Part shown: positions 22,975 through 36,400 of the stretch, one piece after another
Layout: each line of letters opens with the position of its first letter
How positions within the stretch are numbered: the stretch's first letter is position 1
DNA from: Chrysaora quinquecirrha
Lineage: Eukaryota; Cnidaria; Scyphozoa; Semaeostomeae; Pelagiidae
DNA length: 64,000 nucleotides
Reading direction: 5' to 3'
Assembly: GCA_014526335.1 (NCBI GenBank)
Contig: JACTAT010000335.1
Location: forward strand, 62,001 to 126,000
Made by a program: the position numbers and the translations under genes
The notes under the pieces: model-generated
What the model was told of the DNA's origin: nothing
Database searches by the model: none
What the model saw: the letters and a program-made list of their open reading frames with translations, nothing else

Positions 22975-23163
22975 TTTGTAAATGAAATCATCAGAAGCTT
23001 GTACATGATTACTTATTTATTATTTTGAGCGTACTTTCCAAAGGTCATCATCAGAAAGGATCATGGACAGCAAAGGTCATCATTCTGATGATGACCATTT
23101 GAAAGTAAGGTCAAAATATCAAATAAATAATTATGTACAAGATTCTGGTGATTTTATTTACAA
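22975..23163. repeat. Foldback element with paired CTGATGATGACC motifs
   Basis: Inverted arms (left TTTGTAAATGAAATCATCAG, right its approximate complement) begin just 26 bases after the stop codon of the small gene. Each arm holds CTGATGATGACC followed by a short hairpin-forming stretch, similar to a hammerhead-ribozyme-like core seen at 29745-29776. The right arm has GACC/GGTC pairing followed by AAAA rather than GAAA. Confidence 0.55.
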
Positions 23164-23716
23164 TTCAAATCTTTGCTCATATAAACATTTTTGACTGTAT
23201 TTATATTATTTTAGTAGAATTGCTATCAGTAGATATGTTAATTGAAATTTATATTACATGTGTTCTTTTACTCTTCTTCACCCTTGTAATATCTAACCTG
23301 TTGACAATTTAAGAGAAATCAACTTCATGAGTAACAAGTGTTTATCAATTTCTGAGCTTTCTTCAAAATTCAGTCGCACCAGCACCATTGACATAGACAT
23401 GCAGCTTGACATAAAAAATTACTTAGACTGTCACCTAAGCTGCAAACAATTGTTAAGATTTAAAATTTTCGTAGTTTCAAGCTGGATTAAATACTAATAT
23501 ATGTCCTCCATCATTTTTACAATTCAGCAAGTAAAAGTCTAGATAGTCTAAGACGAAGGAAAAAATCCACATAGCTCCTGCCTTTCAACTTTTGTTATTT
23601 ATTCAGCAAGATCAATCAGCTCTTACTAGTCTCCTCTCAGGTTAGGCCCCTCAAATTAGGCGCTGGGCCTAACCTAACTGCCGATGGCCTAATAGATCGA
23701 TGTGATGATGATATAA

Positions 23717-24325
23717 GGGGCCGCACACAAATCGATTCTTTCACGCAAAACGTCCATTGGACGTTTTCAAATTACCCCCACCCCTCAAAACGTCCCGTTG
23801 AAATCGATTTTATATTGCCTTCGCAAGCAAGACTGCAAATGACCTATTACGAGCCGAGCTCCTGTGCCCTGAGTGGCCACCTCGAAGCCGAAGCAAAACA
23901 TAACGCAATGCGTAAACGAAATAAATTTGACAACGAAACTTACGATAAGGATATTCCCCAATGCCTAATAACTAAAATATCAAATTAAAAAGATATTTTG
24001 TAAGTCATGCGTGTCAAAAGTTTTCCCAAAGTCGTTGCACTCAAAACGGCCTAAATTATCTCGATGTCATCTACGTACAGGCTACGTACGTTAGGCTACG
24101 TAGGTAGGCTAAATGTATATAGAAAATGGCTGACCACTTACCGTAACTTCTCCGGTGGGTTTTGGAAAAACTTTTTTTAGCAAAAATGCAAAGTTCTCGA
24201 AAAAAAAATGATAGTCAGAAAAAATCGATATAAATGGATTTCGAAAACGTCCGGTCCTTGTACCCCCTCCCCCCCAAACGTCCAATGGACGTTTTGCGTG
24301 AAAGAATCGATTTGTGTGCGGCCCC
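23717..24325. repeat. 609-bp PIF/Harbinger-like MITE with TAA target duplication
   Basis: Inverted termini GGGGCCGCACACAAATCG run for more than 40 bp, including CAAAACGTCCATTGGACG. The trinucleotide TAA is duplicated at 23714-23716 and 24326-24328. A 3-bp T-A target and GGG-starting termini fit PIF/Harbinger. No transposase is encoded. Confidence 0.78.
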
Positions 24326-26820
24326 TAAAATAAAAAAAAGGACGGCACAGCCCACCAGCCTTGACCTTAGTCTTGCAATCTGGTTAATCTTGCAAAATTA
24401 AGATTAATCTGTAACAAACATTTAATGTACATCCCTATTTGAGACTCGAAGTTGTAACTTATTAGGCCTAGGCCATCTTCTTCAAGGAGTCTCTTCAGCT
24501 CGCCAAAGATAACATGCCTTTTTCCTTGATTCCTGTTGCTGTTCTGTTCATTTTGAGCAAGAGATACCCCCTGTTTGAAAAAGCAGGACTTGCAACGGAA
24601 GTATAATGAACAGCACACAATGGCCTGGCACTAGGTACGGATTGGTTTTTATGTAGGGTACGTCACAGCATATCTTACCACGATGAGCAGGACTTGCCAC
24701 GGTACAAATGTAAACGATGCCAGTGTGTTAATTAAGTAATGCCAGAGGCACGGAAGTGACGCAACACAGCCAGGGAAAAGTTTTCTTATGGTCTTAGCGA
24801 CCAGCAACTAGCGCTCAGTAAACCTTTCCATCTTTGACTCTTTGCCCTTGCCCCCACCAGTCGCGTACCAAGGAGGGGAGAGGTCATGGGGGAGCGGTCG
24901 CCCCCCAATCATTAAAAAATATTGGTTTTTTAATACAGGTTAAATCGAGACTTAAGCTGAGTTAAAACAACTAGGACGCTAGCTTTAGTTGTTGTTGTTG
25001 TTGCTAGCTCAGATTAGGTTTGTTTTGAGTTGTTCAATCCGCATGTTAGCTTGGCTCTGAGGTGTTACAGTTTCGTAGGTTGGCGTACATATTGCAAACA
25101 ACTATAGCTTGCTGCAGGCTAACTGGTGTGAATTCACTCCTAGTCATCAACACCTCGTAGTATAGTCGCCCCGCGATTCCGTAGAAAGAGACAGTGGATA
25201 TTTTGCTGTTTTTTAATATTTGGTGGTCTGTGTGAGCAGTTCATTCTGTGTGGTTCCCGGACATGCTGCAGTTTGCTCGACAATTTCCCGCCTCTCTATC
25301 TTTTTTCTTTTGGTTTTTCAGTTTATGATTCGTTTTGTATTTGATTTCTTCGGCAGTCTTTCGGCTGAACAGGTGCATTGATGCGGAAATTTGGAAATTT
25401 CGGTTTCAATCACCGACCGTACAAGCATTAAAGGTAGGCAGGCAACCAAGGGCCGGTGCATCGCACGCCCAGTTTCCTGCATTTAGTTTTAGATTTTAGT
25501 ATTAGTATAAACAAGTAGTTGAAATAGGGGAAAGATAACCAGAGGGGGTCCGCGTGTTGTTTTTGTTGTACTAGTTAAGTTTTAATAAAGGCTAAGTATG
25601 ATGTAAAAATGCCGTAGGGTACGACTTGTTTGTTTTTCTTAAAACCACGCCCCAATTCCCTTTGACCACGCCCTTTTGACCCTCCAATGTTGGATGTCTG
25701 GCTGCGCCACTCGCCTTCACGCAACTGAAATGACCACCAAAATGACTTAGAACATTCGTTACCTGAAACTTGTTGTTTTCGCAAGCATACTATAAGTTGT
25801 TTCTGCAAACTACTGCACTGCTGAACAACCTAACACACCTTCCATATGTTCTAAAGCAGTGTTCCTTTAGAAGTTTGAAGAAGCTAATGCGTTGAGCGTG
25901 TTGTGCGCCATGCGCATTTATGCAAAAAAATAAAATTGAAAATCCAGAAAAAACAAAATAAAAATTCATTGCTATAACATTTCTTGGAAACGTAAGCAGC
26001 TTCACAGTGGCTTCATAAATTTCATGAACTATATTTACCGATATTTACTCTCTAATCATATTTATAGCTACTCTTAAAAATGTTCTAAAATTGCAACAAA
26101 ATGACCTTAGAGCATGAAATTCTAATAAACTACCATTAAAAGGTTTAAAATATTTCGTAGATGACTTGTTTTATAGGCAATCAAGTGAGAGATTCCTCCT
26201 CAAATGCATGAGAACTCTTTGTGACAGCCATTGAAGAAGGGAAGGCTTAGAATACCGCATTCGGCATTTCCTTGAATAACTGCTCGAGGTACTTTTAGTT
26301 TGGTGCAAGGGAGGCATTTATTTGAAAATCAATGGACAATAAAAGCGCAATAATTTGTTTACATTTTCTTCATGAATAGTGAGAAAACAAACATTAAAAC
26401 ACAAGAATATGCAAAGCATGTCTTTTTTGGTGGTCTTGCCAGGGAACAGGCACTTATTCCAGGACGGCGCTTATTCAAAGACACTTGTTAAAATTGGAAA
26501 TAAATAATCTTTAGATTGGAACTCCTCCGATATGTACCAAAACACGATCTCATCGGGGTAAAGCTTTTACCCAGTAGCTTCAATATCATTTATCCGGCTT
26601 ATCATTTCCCCGAACTCCGAACTTGTAACTCTTTTTGGCCAACGAAAAAACTGCAAACAGGGCCATACTTTTTCTACAATCAGCATTTGTGTATTTATCA
26701 TGGTTTTTATGGTGTTTATTCCGGGCTTCTATTGTAATGTTGGCCTTCAAATCCTGTTCTGAACAACGTTTACCTAATTCAATGTCATGTAGAAATGCCT
26801 GAAACAAATCAACGCTGCTT
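24326..26820. other. Intergenic spacer
   Basis: I see no supported gene. It holds two copies of the GCAGGACTTGCCACGG-type motif (24583-24598, 24687-24702) also found in the 20.3-kb promoter region, a GTTGTTGTTGTTG run near 24987, and an AATAAA at about 25583. Short minus-strand open frames at 24367-24618 and 25575-26005 lack homology I can name. Confidence 0.5.
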
Positions 26821-27221
26821 CAATATTTTTGGACATACTTAAAAGCTCTTTTCGTTTGACACTCCTCAGAGTACAAACGTCAGAAACAGACCGAAACACT
26901 TGATAAAGGCGGAATTTATACCCAGATGCGAATCAAAATGCACCAATCAGAAAGTGAAGCTGAATTGGCATTGTGTTTTAAACACCAGTCAGCTTGCTGG
27001 ATACAGCGGGAAATCAATAGAATTAATTGAAGAGTCCAAGTGAGGAAACGAGCTCTTTCTGTCTACACAGAACCGGCCTTTTGGTTTTGATGTGGGCAGA
27101 TTCAAAAATCCGTTAGTGAAACAAGGATCTTGCTTTGCCAACAAGATGCCAATGCCAATGCCTGTTTCTGACGTTATACTCTGAGGAGTGTCAGACGAAA
27201 AAAGCTTATGTCCAAAATGTT
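26821..27221. repeat. ~400-bp inverted-repeat element (related copy at 57105-57800)
   Basis: The left end ATTTTTGGACATAC...TTTCGTTTGACACTCCTCAG and the right end are approximate complements. The interior holds CTGTCTACACAGAACCGG and AATGCACCAATCAGAAAG. The same blocks recur in opposite orientation at 57105-57800, so this is a dispersed family. Confidence 0.65.
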
Positions 27222-27435
27222 TCGGCTGTTTCTTGCAAAATTGAAATTTTGTACTGCTCAAAGAAACATTGCATAAATTCTGTTGTTTAATGGATCATTT
27301 CCATATCATTCCATACCTTTTCCGCGAGAAAGGGGCCTAAAAAGGCTAATGAATAAACAATCGTAATGAACGATTTAACTGTTCTAATGCACCAAACTCA
27401 GTACAGTCCTTTGGGATATTGTCGCCATTACGATT

Positions 27436-30400
27436 TCAGTATCGCTTTAGGATCATATCTACTTGGTCCCAATCAACTGAACCCGAACCACTCTTTGACA
27501 AGGGTATAGCCTCGTCTTCTTCAGAGGCCTCAAGAATCTGATTAGCCTCCGCCTGAAAAAGAAAAAAATGAGTTGAGAGAACAGACACATTCGGTATAGT
27601 TAGGCGAGCAGTAATGTAAGAGAAGTATCAAAGTCAAATACGTGCTTTTGGAAAAGTGCAACATTAAACATTTGCTTGCAGCCTGCAGCAACAGAATTAC
27701 CCTAGGTGCCAGATCCTCAAAAGGGTTATATGGAGTGGAAATAACAAACTAGCCATTTCTCACTCCTCCTCGACAGTCAGCGTCCACCGCGACGGCCGGT
27801 TCTGGTTCCAGGATACCACAGAACCAAATAAAACATGCTATTTAAAACGTACTTAATTATTCAGGACCATTCAAGTACATCATAACGGACAAAGACCAAC
27901 CTTTAAAACCCGAACATCACACACTTGAGAAAATCAGATCTGGTGAAAATCAGATGTGGACGAAAATCGTACTTATGGAATAGTTAGTGGAGCCTGTTTT
28001 AGGACAGACTCTGGAAATAAATAAACTGTCAACCTGTGCGTATAAATGAACTCTAAGCGGCAAAAGACCTTTTCGACGAAAGACAGCTAGGATTGAAATT
28101 TTCTTAAAATACATTACGTTTTTGATGTACAGTCATATGTAGCATCAAAAATTAGTTTCAGTGCAACGTTTCACTGTCCTGGCGCTGGTAGTATTGATTT
28201 AATGAGCGTTCAAAGTTGGGCTTTGACCTAAACAGTGGCTTGGGGTGAAATGGAACTTTTCACCATGACTGGTCTGAGCAAAGGTCTAGAGAGACTTCAG
28301 AAAAGGATGGCAGCCGTTTTTATTAAGGACTTTCGAAGAAAATTCCTGAGTTGGGTATTGGGAATAATTTCCTTACTTGCGGGAATCTAAAGGGTTCAAC
28401 GGTTTGCTCTCAGCTGGAGTGGTGTAAAAAAAACAAAACTAAGGATCAAAAAACTTCTAACTGAATAAAGAAATCAATCTCAGAATTTCCTTCAAAAATC
28501 CATAATAAAAACAAAGGACAGAAACAGCCGCAATCATTATTGGAAGCCTCTATTTACGGTCCAACATTTAATGCTACTTGAATAAGCAGTGCCAAAAGAA
28601 ACATTTACCAGGAGTTGAGATGTCTCTGAACTATTATGCTGATTCATATCATCATCTAGAAGGCCATACTGTGTTAGTATTTCATTAATATCTTTTGCGT
28701 CATTGCTGCTGGTATGTGCATTATTTATGCCCACAACTTCCAATCCATCAGCTGATTCCTGACTTTTTGTCAAATCAATGCCTTCCTTTTTACTACTAAC
28801 ATCAAATTGATTTTTGGGTTTCTTGGTATCTTTTTTAGTATCATCTCCAATTGTCATCTCCAAAGTAGTCATGAAACTATAATCAAACGGAGCTGGGTTT
28901 TCATCTCTGTATTCAGATATTTCCACGCTATTTCCTGAATATTCTCTGAGTGATTTCTTCAAAAGTCGAGCACTTTTTCTTTTGTATCTCTCCATACTGA
29001 TCTCTGTAACAAAATCCTTGCCTTCTATAGACCGTTGTAGCATTGATCTATCACTGTACAAATCAGTAGTCATCTTATCAGATAGCTTGCTTAAATCAAG
29101 GCGAAATCGATTGTCAAATTTTCTAAGTCTATTCCTTGAGGATGTTAGTGCTGGCTTTTGTAAAGAGGTTTCTAAATCTGAGATAACAATATCTTCCATA
29201 ATCTGATCTTCTGCAGTTGATACGATTTGAAAATCTTTAGCTTCGTTTCCGAAGCTAGAATCCTTCCAGCTTGGTGAAATATTGTCAATAAGCCATTTTT
29301 TATCTGCTTTCTCTCTGAGGTCATATAAATGTTTCTTGCGAGAAGCAGCGTTTCCACTAACATAGCTCAACGGTTTCCTTGCGTCTTTTCTGACAGACTT
29401 GTTTGAATTTCGCAGCAATGTTTTCCCTTTTCTAATCGGTGTACTATTCCCCTTTCGCTTTCTCTTTTTGGTTTCAGCAGGAATAGAAGAAATTCGCTGC
29501 GATTTTTCGACTTTTTCTGCTTTTGATTTCGTATCAAGAATGTCATTCATAAGTGAATTTGCTTCTTTGATTCGATCTTGAAACAGCTCTTCCCTGGAAA
29601 ATCAGAAGATTGAATTTTTAGAAGCTAGGGCTCAAGTATTGCGAATAATGTTTTTATTATGATAACGAAAAAAATAACTAGCAGCTTAAACATTTTTTGA
29701 GACAGCAAACAATAGATGCCCAAATTATTTGCTATCGACTATATATTCGACTGCACTTTCCAGCAGTCATCATCAGAGATGACTCTGATGATGAGCGATA
29801 ATCGGCGACGGTCTGTTCTGCGACATACGAGAAGCAGGCTTTACTGAACAGAAATAAAACTTCGATGTTACACAAGTAGGAAATTTAACGTACTTAATTA
29901 TATTCTTGTTCTCTTTGCCAGCTTTGCCCCGTTCTCTCAACGATGCCGAGGATGCGCTCTGAAAAACAGGAAGCAAAAATGTAAATGGGACAACAAGACA
30001 CAACCCTTGTATCGCTTTGAATAAGGGTCTAATTGAGCAGAAAGACAAAAAAGAAATAGATATTTCTGCACGACCAGTAATATGTCAAGGAATCAACGAG
30101 CGTACAAAATAAGAATCTGACAGGAAATTCGTTTTTCGACAATTTATTGCCAAATCAGATGCATTTTCACATTCTGTCTTAAGCAGAGTGCAGTGGAAAG
30201 TGGTTTCGATGAAGATACAGGAGATGCTTCTTATAGAAATAGGAGCACTAAAGCAGCTTTTCATCTGCGACTTGATCACCCTTAATCTACCATTGACCAC
30301 CCTTATCTACCATTGATCACCCTTAATCTACAATTGATCACCCTTAATCTACCATTGATCACCCTTAATCTACCATTGATCACCCTTAATCTACTATTGA

Positions 30401-33400
30401 TCACCCTTAATCTACCATTGATCACCCTAAATCTACCATTGACCAGCCTTTATCTACCATGATCACCCTTAATCTACCATTGATCACCCTTAATCTACCA
30501 CTGATCACCCTTAATCTACCATTGATCATCCTTAATCTACCATTAATCACCCTTAATCTACCATTGATCACCCTTAATCTACCATTGATCACCCTTAATC
30601 TACCATTGATCACCCTTAATCTACCATTGATCACCCTTAATCTACCATTGATCACCCTTAATCTACCACTGATCACCCTTAATCTACCATTGGTCACCCT
30701 AATCTACCATTGATCACCCTTAATCTACCATTGATAAACCCTAAATCTACCACTGATCATCCTTAATCTACCACTGATCATCCTTAAACTACCATTGATC
30801 ACCCTTAATCTACCAGTAATCACCCTTAATCTACCATTGATCACCCTTAATCTACCATTGATCACCCTTAATCTACCATCGATCACCCTTAATCTACCAT
30901 CAATCACCCTTAATCTACCATTGATCACCCTTAATCTACCATTGATCACCCTTAATCTACCATTGATCACCCTTAATATACCAGTGATTACCCTTAATCT
31001 ACCATTGATCACCCTTAATCTACCATTGATCACCCTTGCAAGAGATGCATTTGCATTTGAAATGACAGCTATTATAGTACACTGGTACCCAGTACACCCA
31101 TAATTAGGATGTATTTTGTTGGGGGTCCTAAACCTGCCAAATTCTGAAAGGGTTAACTTTGCAGAGATGGAAAGACATTGGCAAGTTACTCAATAAAATG
31201 CAAAGCATCAAAAATAGTAGGTTTCGCAGGTTCGAATTCAATTTGAATTCACAATGGCCCCGGTAACAATTAAAAGTAGAATCTCGGTGGAGCTATGAAA
31301 CCATCTGCCTGTTGTCCAGTACCGTAGATTGGGAGGGGGGTCTGGCGGGGTAGAAGGATCCGGAGCCCAGCCTGTAAAAGATCTCGGAGAAATTCGATTT
31401 CTTCTTTACAATAACCCTCGAACTGTCTTAGAGTCTTGAACACGAATTCTGAGATCACTAAGTCTACCCATTTTTAGAATTTATCCCTTAGTTACACACC
31501 TCGGAAAAGTAAAGGGAAGTCATTGGGGAGTGAAAAGCAAAATACTTCGAAAATTGAAGAAACTAATGTACCCACTTTCAAGCCAACGAATGGCCTAGCT
31601 TCTCTTTGTCGCTTTTCGTTAATCTCTGCTTGGTACATTTTATGGCGCTCGTTTCTTTTCTTCTTCATCCAATCTTGTAATGCTTTCCTCTTGTTCTCGA
31701 GTTTTTGTCTTATTTCACTAGAAAATAAATTCAATACAAATGAGAACAACAGAAGGAAGAAACAAGAGAAGAAAATCCTAACCATAACTGTCTACATGGC
31801 AAGTATCTCATGCATCTAGATCAGTTTTTGCTATGAGTAAAGGCTCCACGAGAAAAGCTACAACCATAAATTATGTTGTAAAATTTTGAAAAAAGATCAA
31901 AATCGCACAGGAAAGGATTCCTTAACTTCCATAAGGGAAAAACCACATCTCTGTACGAACTTCAACTCGGCACTTTGAACTCATTTTTACAGATATCCTT
32001 CAAGGCAACGCAACAGGAATAAAGGAATTTATAAAATCAGTTTTCTATTCATGACTCAGTTATCACTATCCAATCAATTGTGGCATGCAACTAGCAGAAA
32101 CGCCGAACCACAAAGCGACATATAATGGTAAATTGGGCTGAGCGACTGGGGCCGTTTCTTTGCAAAGTCCAGATCAAATCCTATTGGTTCCTGTGGTATA
32201 GTGAAACCTCCACTATCGGACACATCCGTGCGACGTACATCGATGAACAACGGACAAATATTTTCATCTCAAAGGTAATTGTTTTGTACAAACAAACCTC
32301 CGTACAGCTGGCACCTCTCTACAAAGGGCAACAACATTAGTCTCATAGTTGTCAGTTATATGGAAATTTCACTGTAGTACTCGTATGATAAATCAAACCT
32401 CACTACAGCAGAGAATAGTATAAAGCTAGTCCACGAAAGAACGTGGTAATGGAAATTATTAAATAATTTGAGATATAGAGTTCTTCACAAATTCGACACC
32501 ATAGTTTAGGTTGGGTAAGACCAGTTGGGTCACTTTTCACAGTCAAAGACTTCATAGAATCGGGAACTCTGGACGCTCACAAAGTACCAGTGGTAGGAAA
32601 GTGAAACATTGTACTTAGGCTAAGTTCACGATTTCAATACAAAGCAGCGATACAATTTCAATATTGACGCCCTTTCGTCAAAAATATCTATTGGTCTCAG
32701 CTGTTTGTGATATGAAGGTCCCGCCGTAATGAACCAATAATTACCGTTCTTTATTTTGTCTGTCTTCCTCCATGCGTCTCTCTGATAGCTTCGGGTATCT
32801 TTCCGACAAACGCATCCTTATCTCGTCATCTTCATTAGCTACGTCATGCCTGCCTGTAATTACCGCCTCATCTACATTCTCTATTGCTTCTGAATTCGAC
32901 TGGTCTTTGTCGTCATCCATATCATTCGAACCAGCAATTTCAGAGACTGACATTGACAATGAAACTATGAAGAATTGAACTGAATAAAAAAAACAGATCT
33001 TAAACACAGGGCTTGCTGACCAAAAGCAGTTAAGGGGGCCATATCAGAGCCCAAGGACTACTCCTTCAAAAAATTTATACAGAAGAGTTCGGAGTAGCAG
33101 CTGACCATTTTACCATCATCCATTCTGAAAATACTTTTAGACTGCCAAAATCTGAAAATTGCTGCTAATGGCAGCTAAGGAGAATGTCTCGTTAAAATTT
33201 TAACAGTCTCATTAACGTAAAATGAGATATTGTACGTCGTTGTTCAGCGTATCAAATTCAAGAAAGCGTTCTGCGCTTGATCTTTAGATGCACAAGAATG
33301 CTTAAGCCTGGTTTCATAAAATCTTAAAGGGATCAGAAGATGATCGGCGACCGTCTGCAATCGTTTGTGTTGCTTTTCCGATTCGATGGAAACGTTAGTC

Positions 33401-36400
33401 GTAAGCGTTCCCGATCAATGAAAAACTTCATGAAAACACAGATCGCAGCCGATCGACGATCGTGGCAGACTATCCTTTTGTTGGAATGGAATCATGTGTA
33501 GTCTAATTATCGAACTGATTGACAGCTGCTTTGGTTACAAAATCTGTATCATGAAAGCTGAATCGAAGACAGGCAGACAGTCATCAACGCATGGAAATGT
33601 TCACATGAAATCATAGAAGGAAGATGGAAGAAGGGATCAGGGACGATCGGAGACGGTTACCATCAAAGGTCATATAACCAAGTGAACTTGAGCTGAAATC
33701 TCGTCTGGCCCACCTTTTAGGTCCAACCTCCTATAGACTACTCAGATGTAAATCAGTGATAACTATCATTAAAGAAGATAAGGGCGCACTTCAGCACAGA
33801 TCTACAACTATCTATAAAACCCCAAGACGGTTTATTTGATTTTTTATTTGACCATAATATCCTTGTTGTTTCAAATGACGCTAACACCTTTCACCCTTGA
33901 CATCTTAAGAAAGAAATAACAGCAAACCTACCATCGGCACTTTCATTCATATTGGAGCTTTCGTTGCTGCTTTTTATAACAATATCATCTTCAGAATTTT
34001 GATTATAGGATTCATAGGATTCGGCAACGTCACTTTTCAGCGTGTCATTTGCATCTTCAATAATATGATTCTGTTCAGTAGCTTCTTTATCAACAGCCGG
34101 TGAAGCGAGTTGCTCCTTCAGGTCGGCCGCAGCCTCTGAGCGAGCCGTTTCTTTAACTTCAGCTCTAATTGTCTGTGAGGCACGTTCCTCTACATTATGA
34201 TCTTCAATTGCCTTCTTTTCGTGATCCTGATGTATCAGTACCCTGGGCTTTGTAGTCTTTTTAGGCTTGTCAGGTTCATAAAATCCATGATGCAATGTGT
34301 CTACAGTTTGCATCAGCTAAAACAAGGAACGGCGTATTTTTATTATAACTTAATTGGCCTTCGCTCATATTATTTTTCTTTAAGATGATACCATATCATA
34401 ATTGTAACTAAATTCGGCTTGTATATACGCTTTGCTGTATGGGCAAAGCAAATCACAGGTCTGACTTACAACGAGAAGTAATTCGCTCCTTGGAATCGCG
34501 TACATCCTCAGCAGGAGTCTCTGTTATTTTCCAAGGACTCTTGTAAGAACCCTTTTGGTTCAATAGGAATCTCGTACGCTTTTAGGCGAGTGAAATGTCC
34601 CTCAACTTCAATGTAGGCAACATATATTTAATTCAAATCTAGTCCATAGAAAAACCCATTTAGAAAAAGAATTCCCTGCCAAAGTTAGTTTGAAAATTTC
34701 AATCTTTGGCTCTTCGAAAAGCTTCACAACCAAATACAGAACAATTATCTCCCAGCATATCTATATCAGCAATATGCCCAGCAATACTCACGGGATCTGA
34801 TGGTACTGATGAAGGCGTAACAATAGAAGACTAGTCTACTCATGAAGACTAAGCTAAAATCGGAGGAGAGACTTGGGCTGCATGACTTGGAGAGTTACTC
34901 GACAATTGGGCTCTTTAGCTCAGTGGAATTGTCCTTGGCTCTTTGATCATCTAGCTAGGGTTCGAATCCCATCAACTTGTGGAAAAATTGCTCCACACCC
35001 TACGGGAAATGTGAGCAGTTTCTGACACCTCCTGAATCTCGTGGAAATTCTGTGGCAACTTCCCTTAGCTGGTATCCATGGTGTGTAAGACAAAGGTCGT
35101 AGCTTTAAAACCTTTTCTGGCTGTATCAACACCCGATATATCTTCTTAGACTCTTGAAAGCCCCTGATTCTTTATTCTAAATATTGAAAGATTCTAACAG
35201 TTGATAATACTAATACCTACCATTGCAGAATTCTTTAATTCTCTTTCTAAATGATCATGAAGTTCACCGAGAGCGTCAAGCTGAACTGATAGGTTTCTCA
35301 AATTGTTATGAATTCGATCTTTTGGGCCATCAGCGAGAACTTGGTCGAGTTTATCTGACTCAAATTCAATCTGAGATCTAAAAATACAGAAACGATTTGC
35401 AATGCGAACTTTCAAGTGAAAAGATATCCATACTACTGTGAAGAAATATAAAATTTAGTTTCAAATATATAAAATATATATAAAAATATATATAAATACA
35501 ACTGTTATTTATGGTAACTACTTGCGCAACCTGAATTATTATATACTAAACATTGACAAAAAGCGCGAGAAAATGAAACAAGAATACAAAGGTATACCAT
35601 ACCATCGCTGCGCCCTGACAACAACAACTACATGAGGATTTTCTACTGTCGCCGTCGTGCCCATCTTTGCGATTGTATAGGAACATGAACATCATCGTAA
35701 AGACAGGGACACGGCGAGGATGGTCCCAATGGTCCCCGTTGCTTAAGACGGCATGGACACCAGGCTCATCACAAAAAAACAAGACAAAATATGCAGATAA
35801 AATACCAAGAGTACGTCTACGCAATATTTATACCGGTCAGAAATGAAGGAAGAACTTCGTTGAAAACAAAGCAAAAAATATACTTGGTGTCAACGTAGAT
35901 ACCTGTAATCCCTCCCATCTTCTTGTTTCTCTGAATTTTCATCCACCATTGAAGCAACTTCAAAAGTACGACTCAAATCATCCTCGCTATTCTCAAGATT
36001 TTCATTTGACAGAGCATTTTCTTTCACAGCATGTTGTTCAACTATATCAATAACCTCCGACAATTTATCAATTGGAATTTCATTTTGTACGATTAATCGG
36101 TTATCTTGTATGTGTTCATTGGTCTGTGCAACAGGTTTTGAAGGAACATCCATTACATTTAGCAACTTGCTACCAGAACCGAGGGTTTTCTCTCTTGCTT
36201 CAATATGGTCTTCCTGTATCTTCATATCAAGTAGAATATCAGCTGGAAAATGAACCCCAGAAGCGGGCTAAAAAACAAACAGACCATTTATTAACAAAAA
36301 CATCAATATTCACTTAGCTCCATTTTAGACTGAACGATATGGACCTCTCCAAAGCAGCTGCAAGCTTTAGCTACACAGTTGTGTGCATACATATATAACA

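Noticed and set aside
30276..31103. Long open frames on both strands (repeating ITLNLPL / INGRLRV) and a CRISPR-like look
   Set aside because: They come from a 21-bp tandem repeat whose length is a multiple of three. There are no unique spacers, so it is not a CRISPR array.
34908..34980. Functional tRNA gene
   Set aside because: A and B boxes are present but the acceptor and anticodon stems do not pair, so I call it a SINE head.
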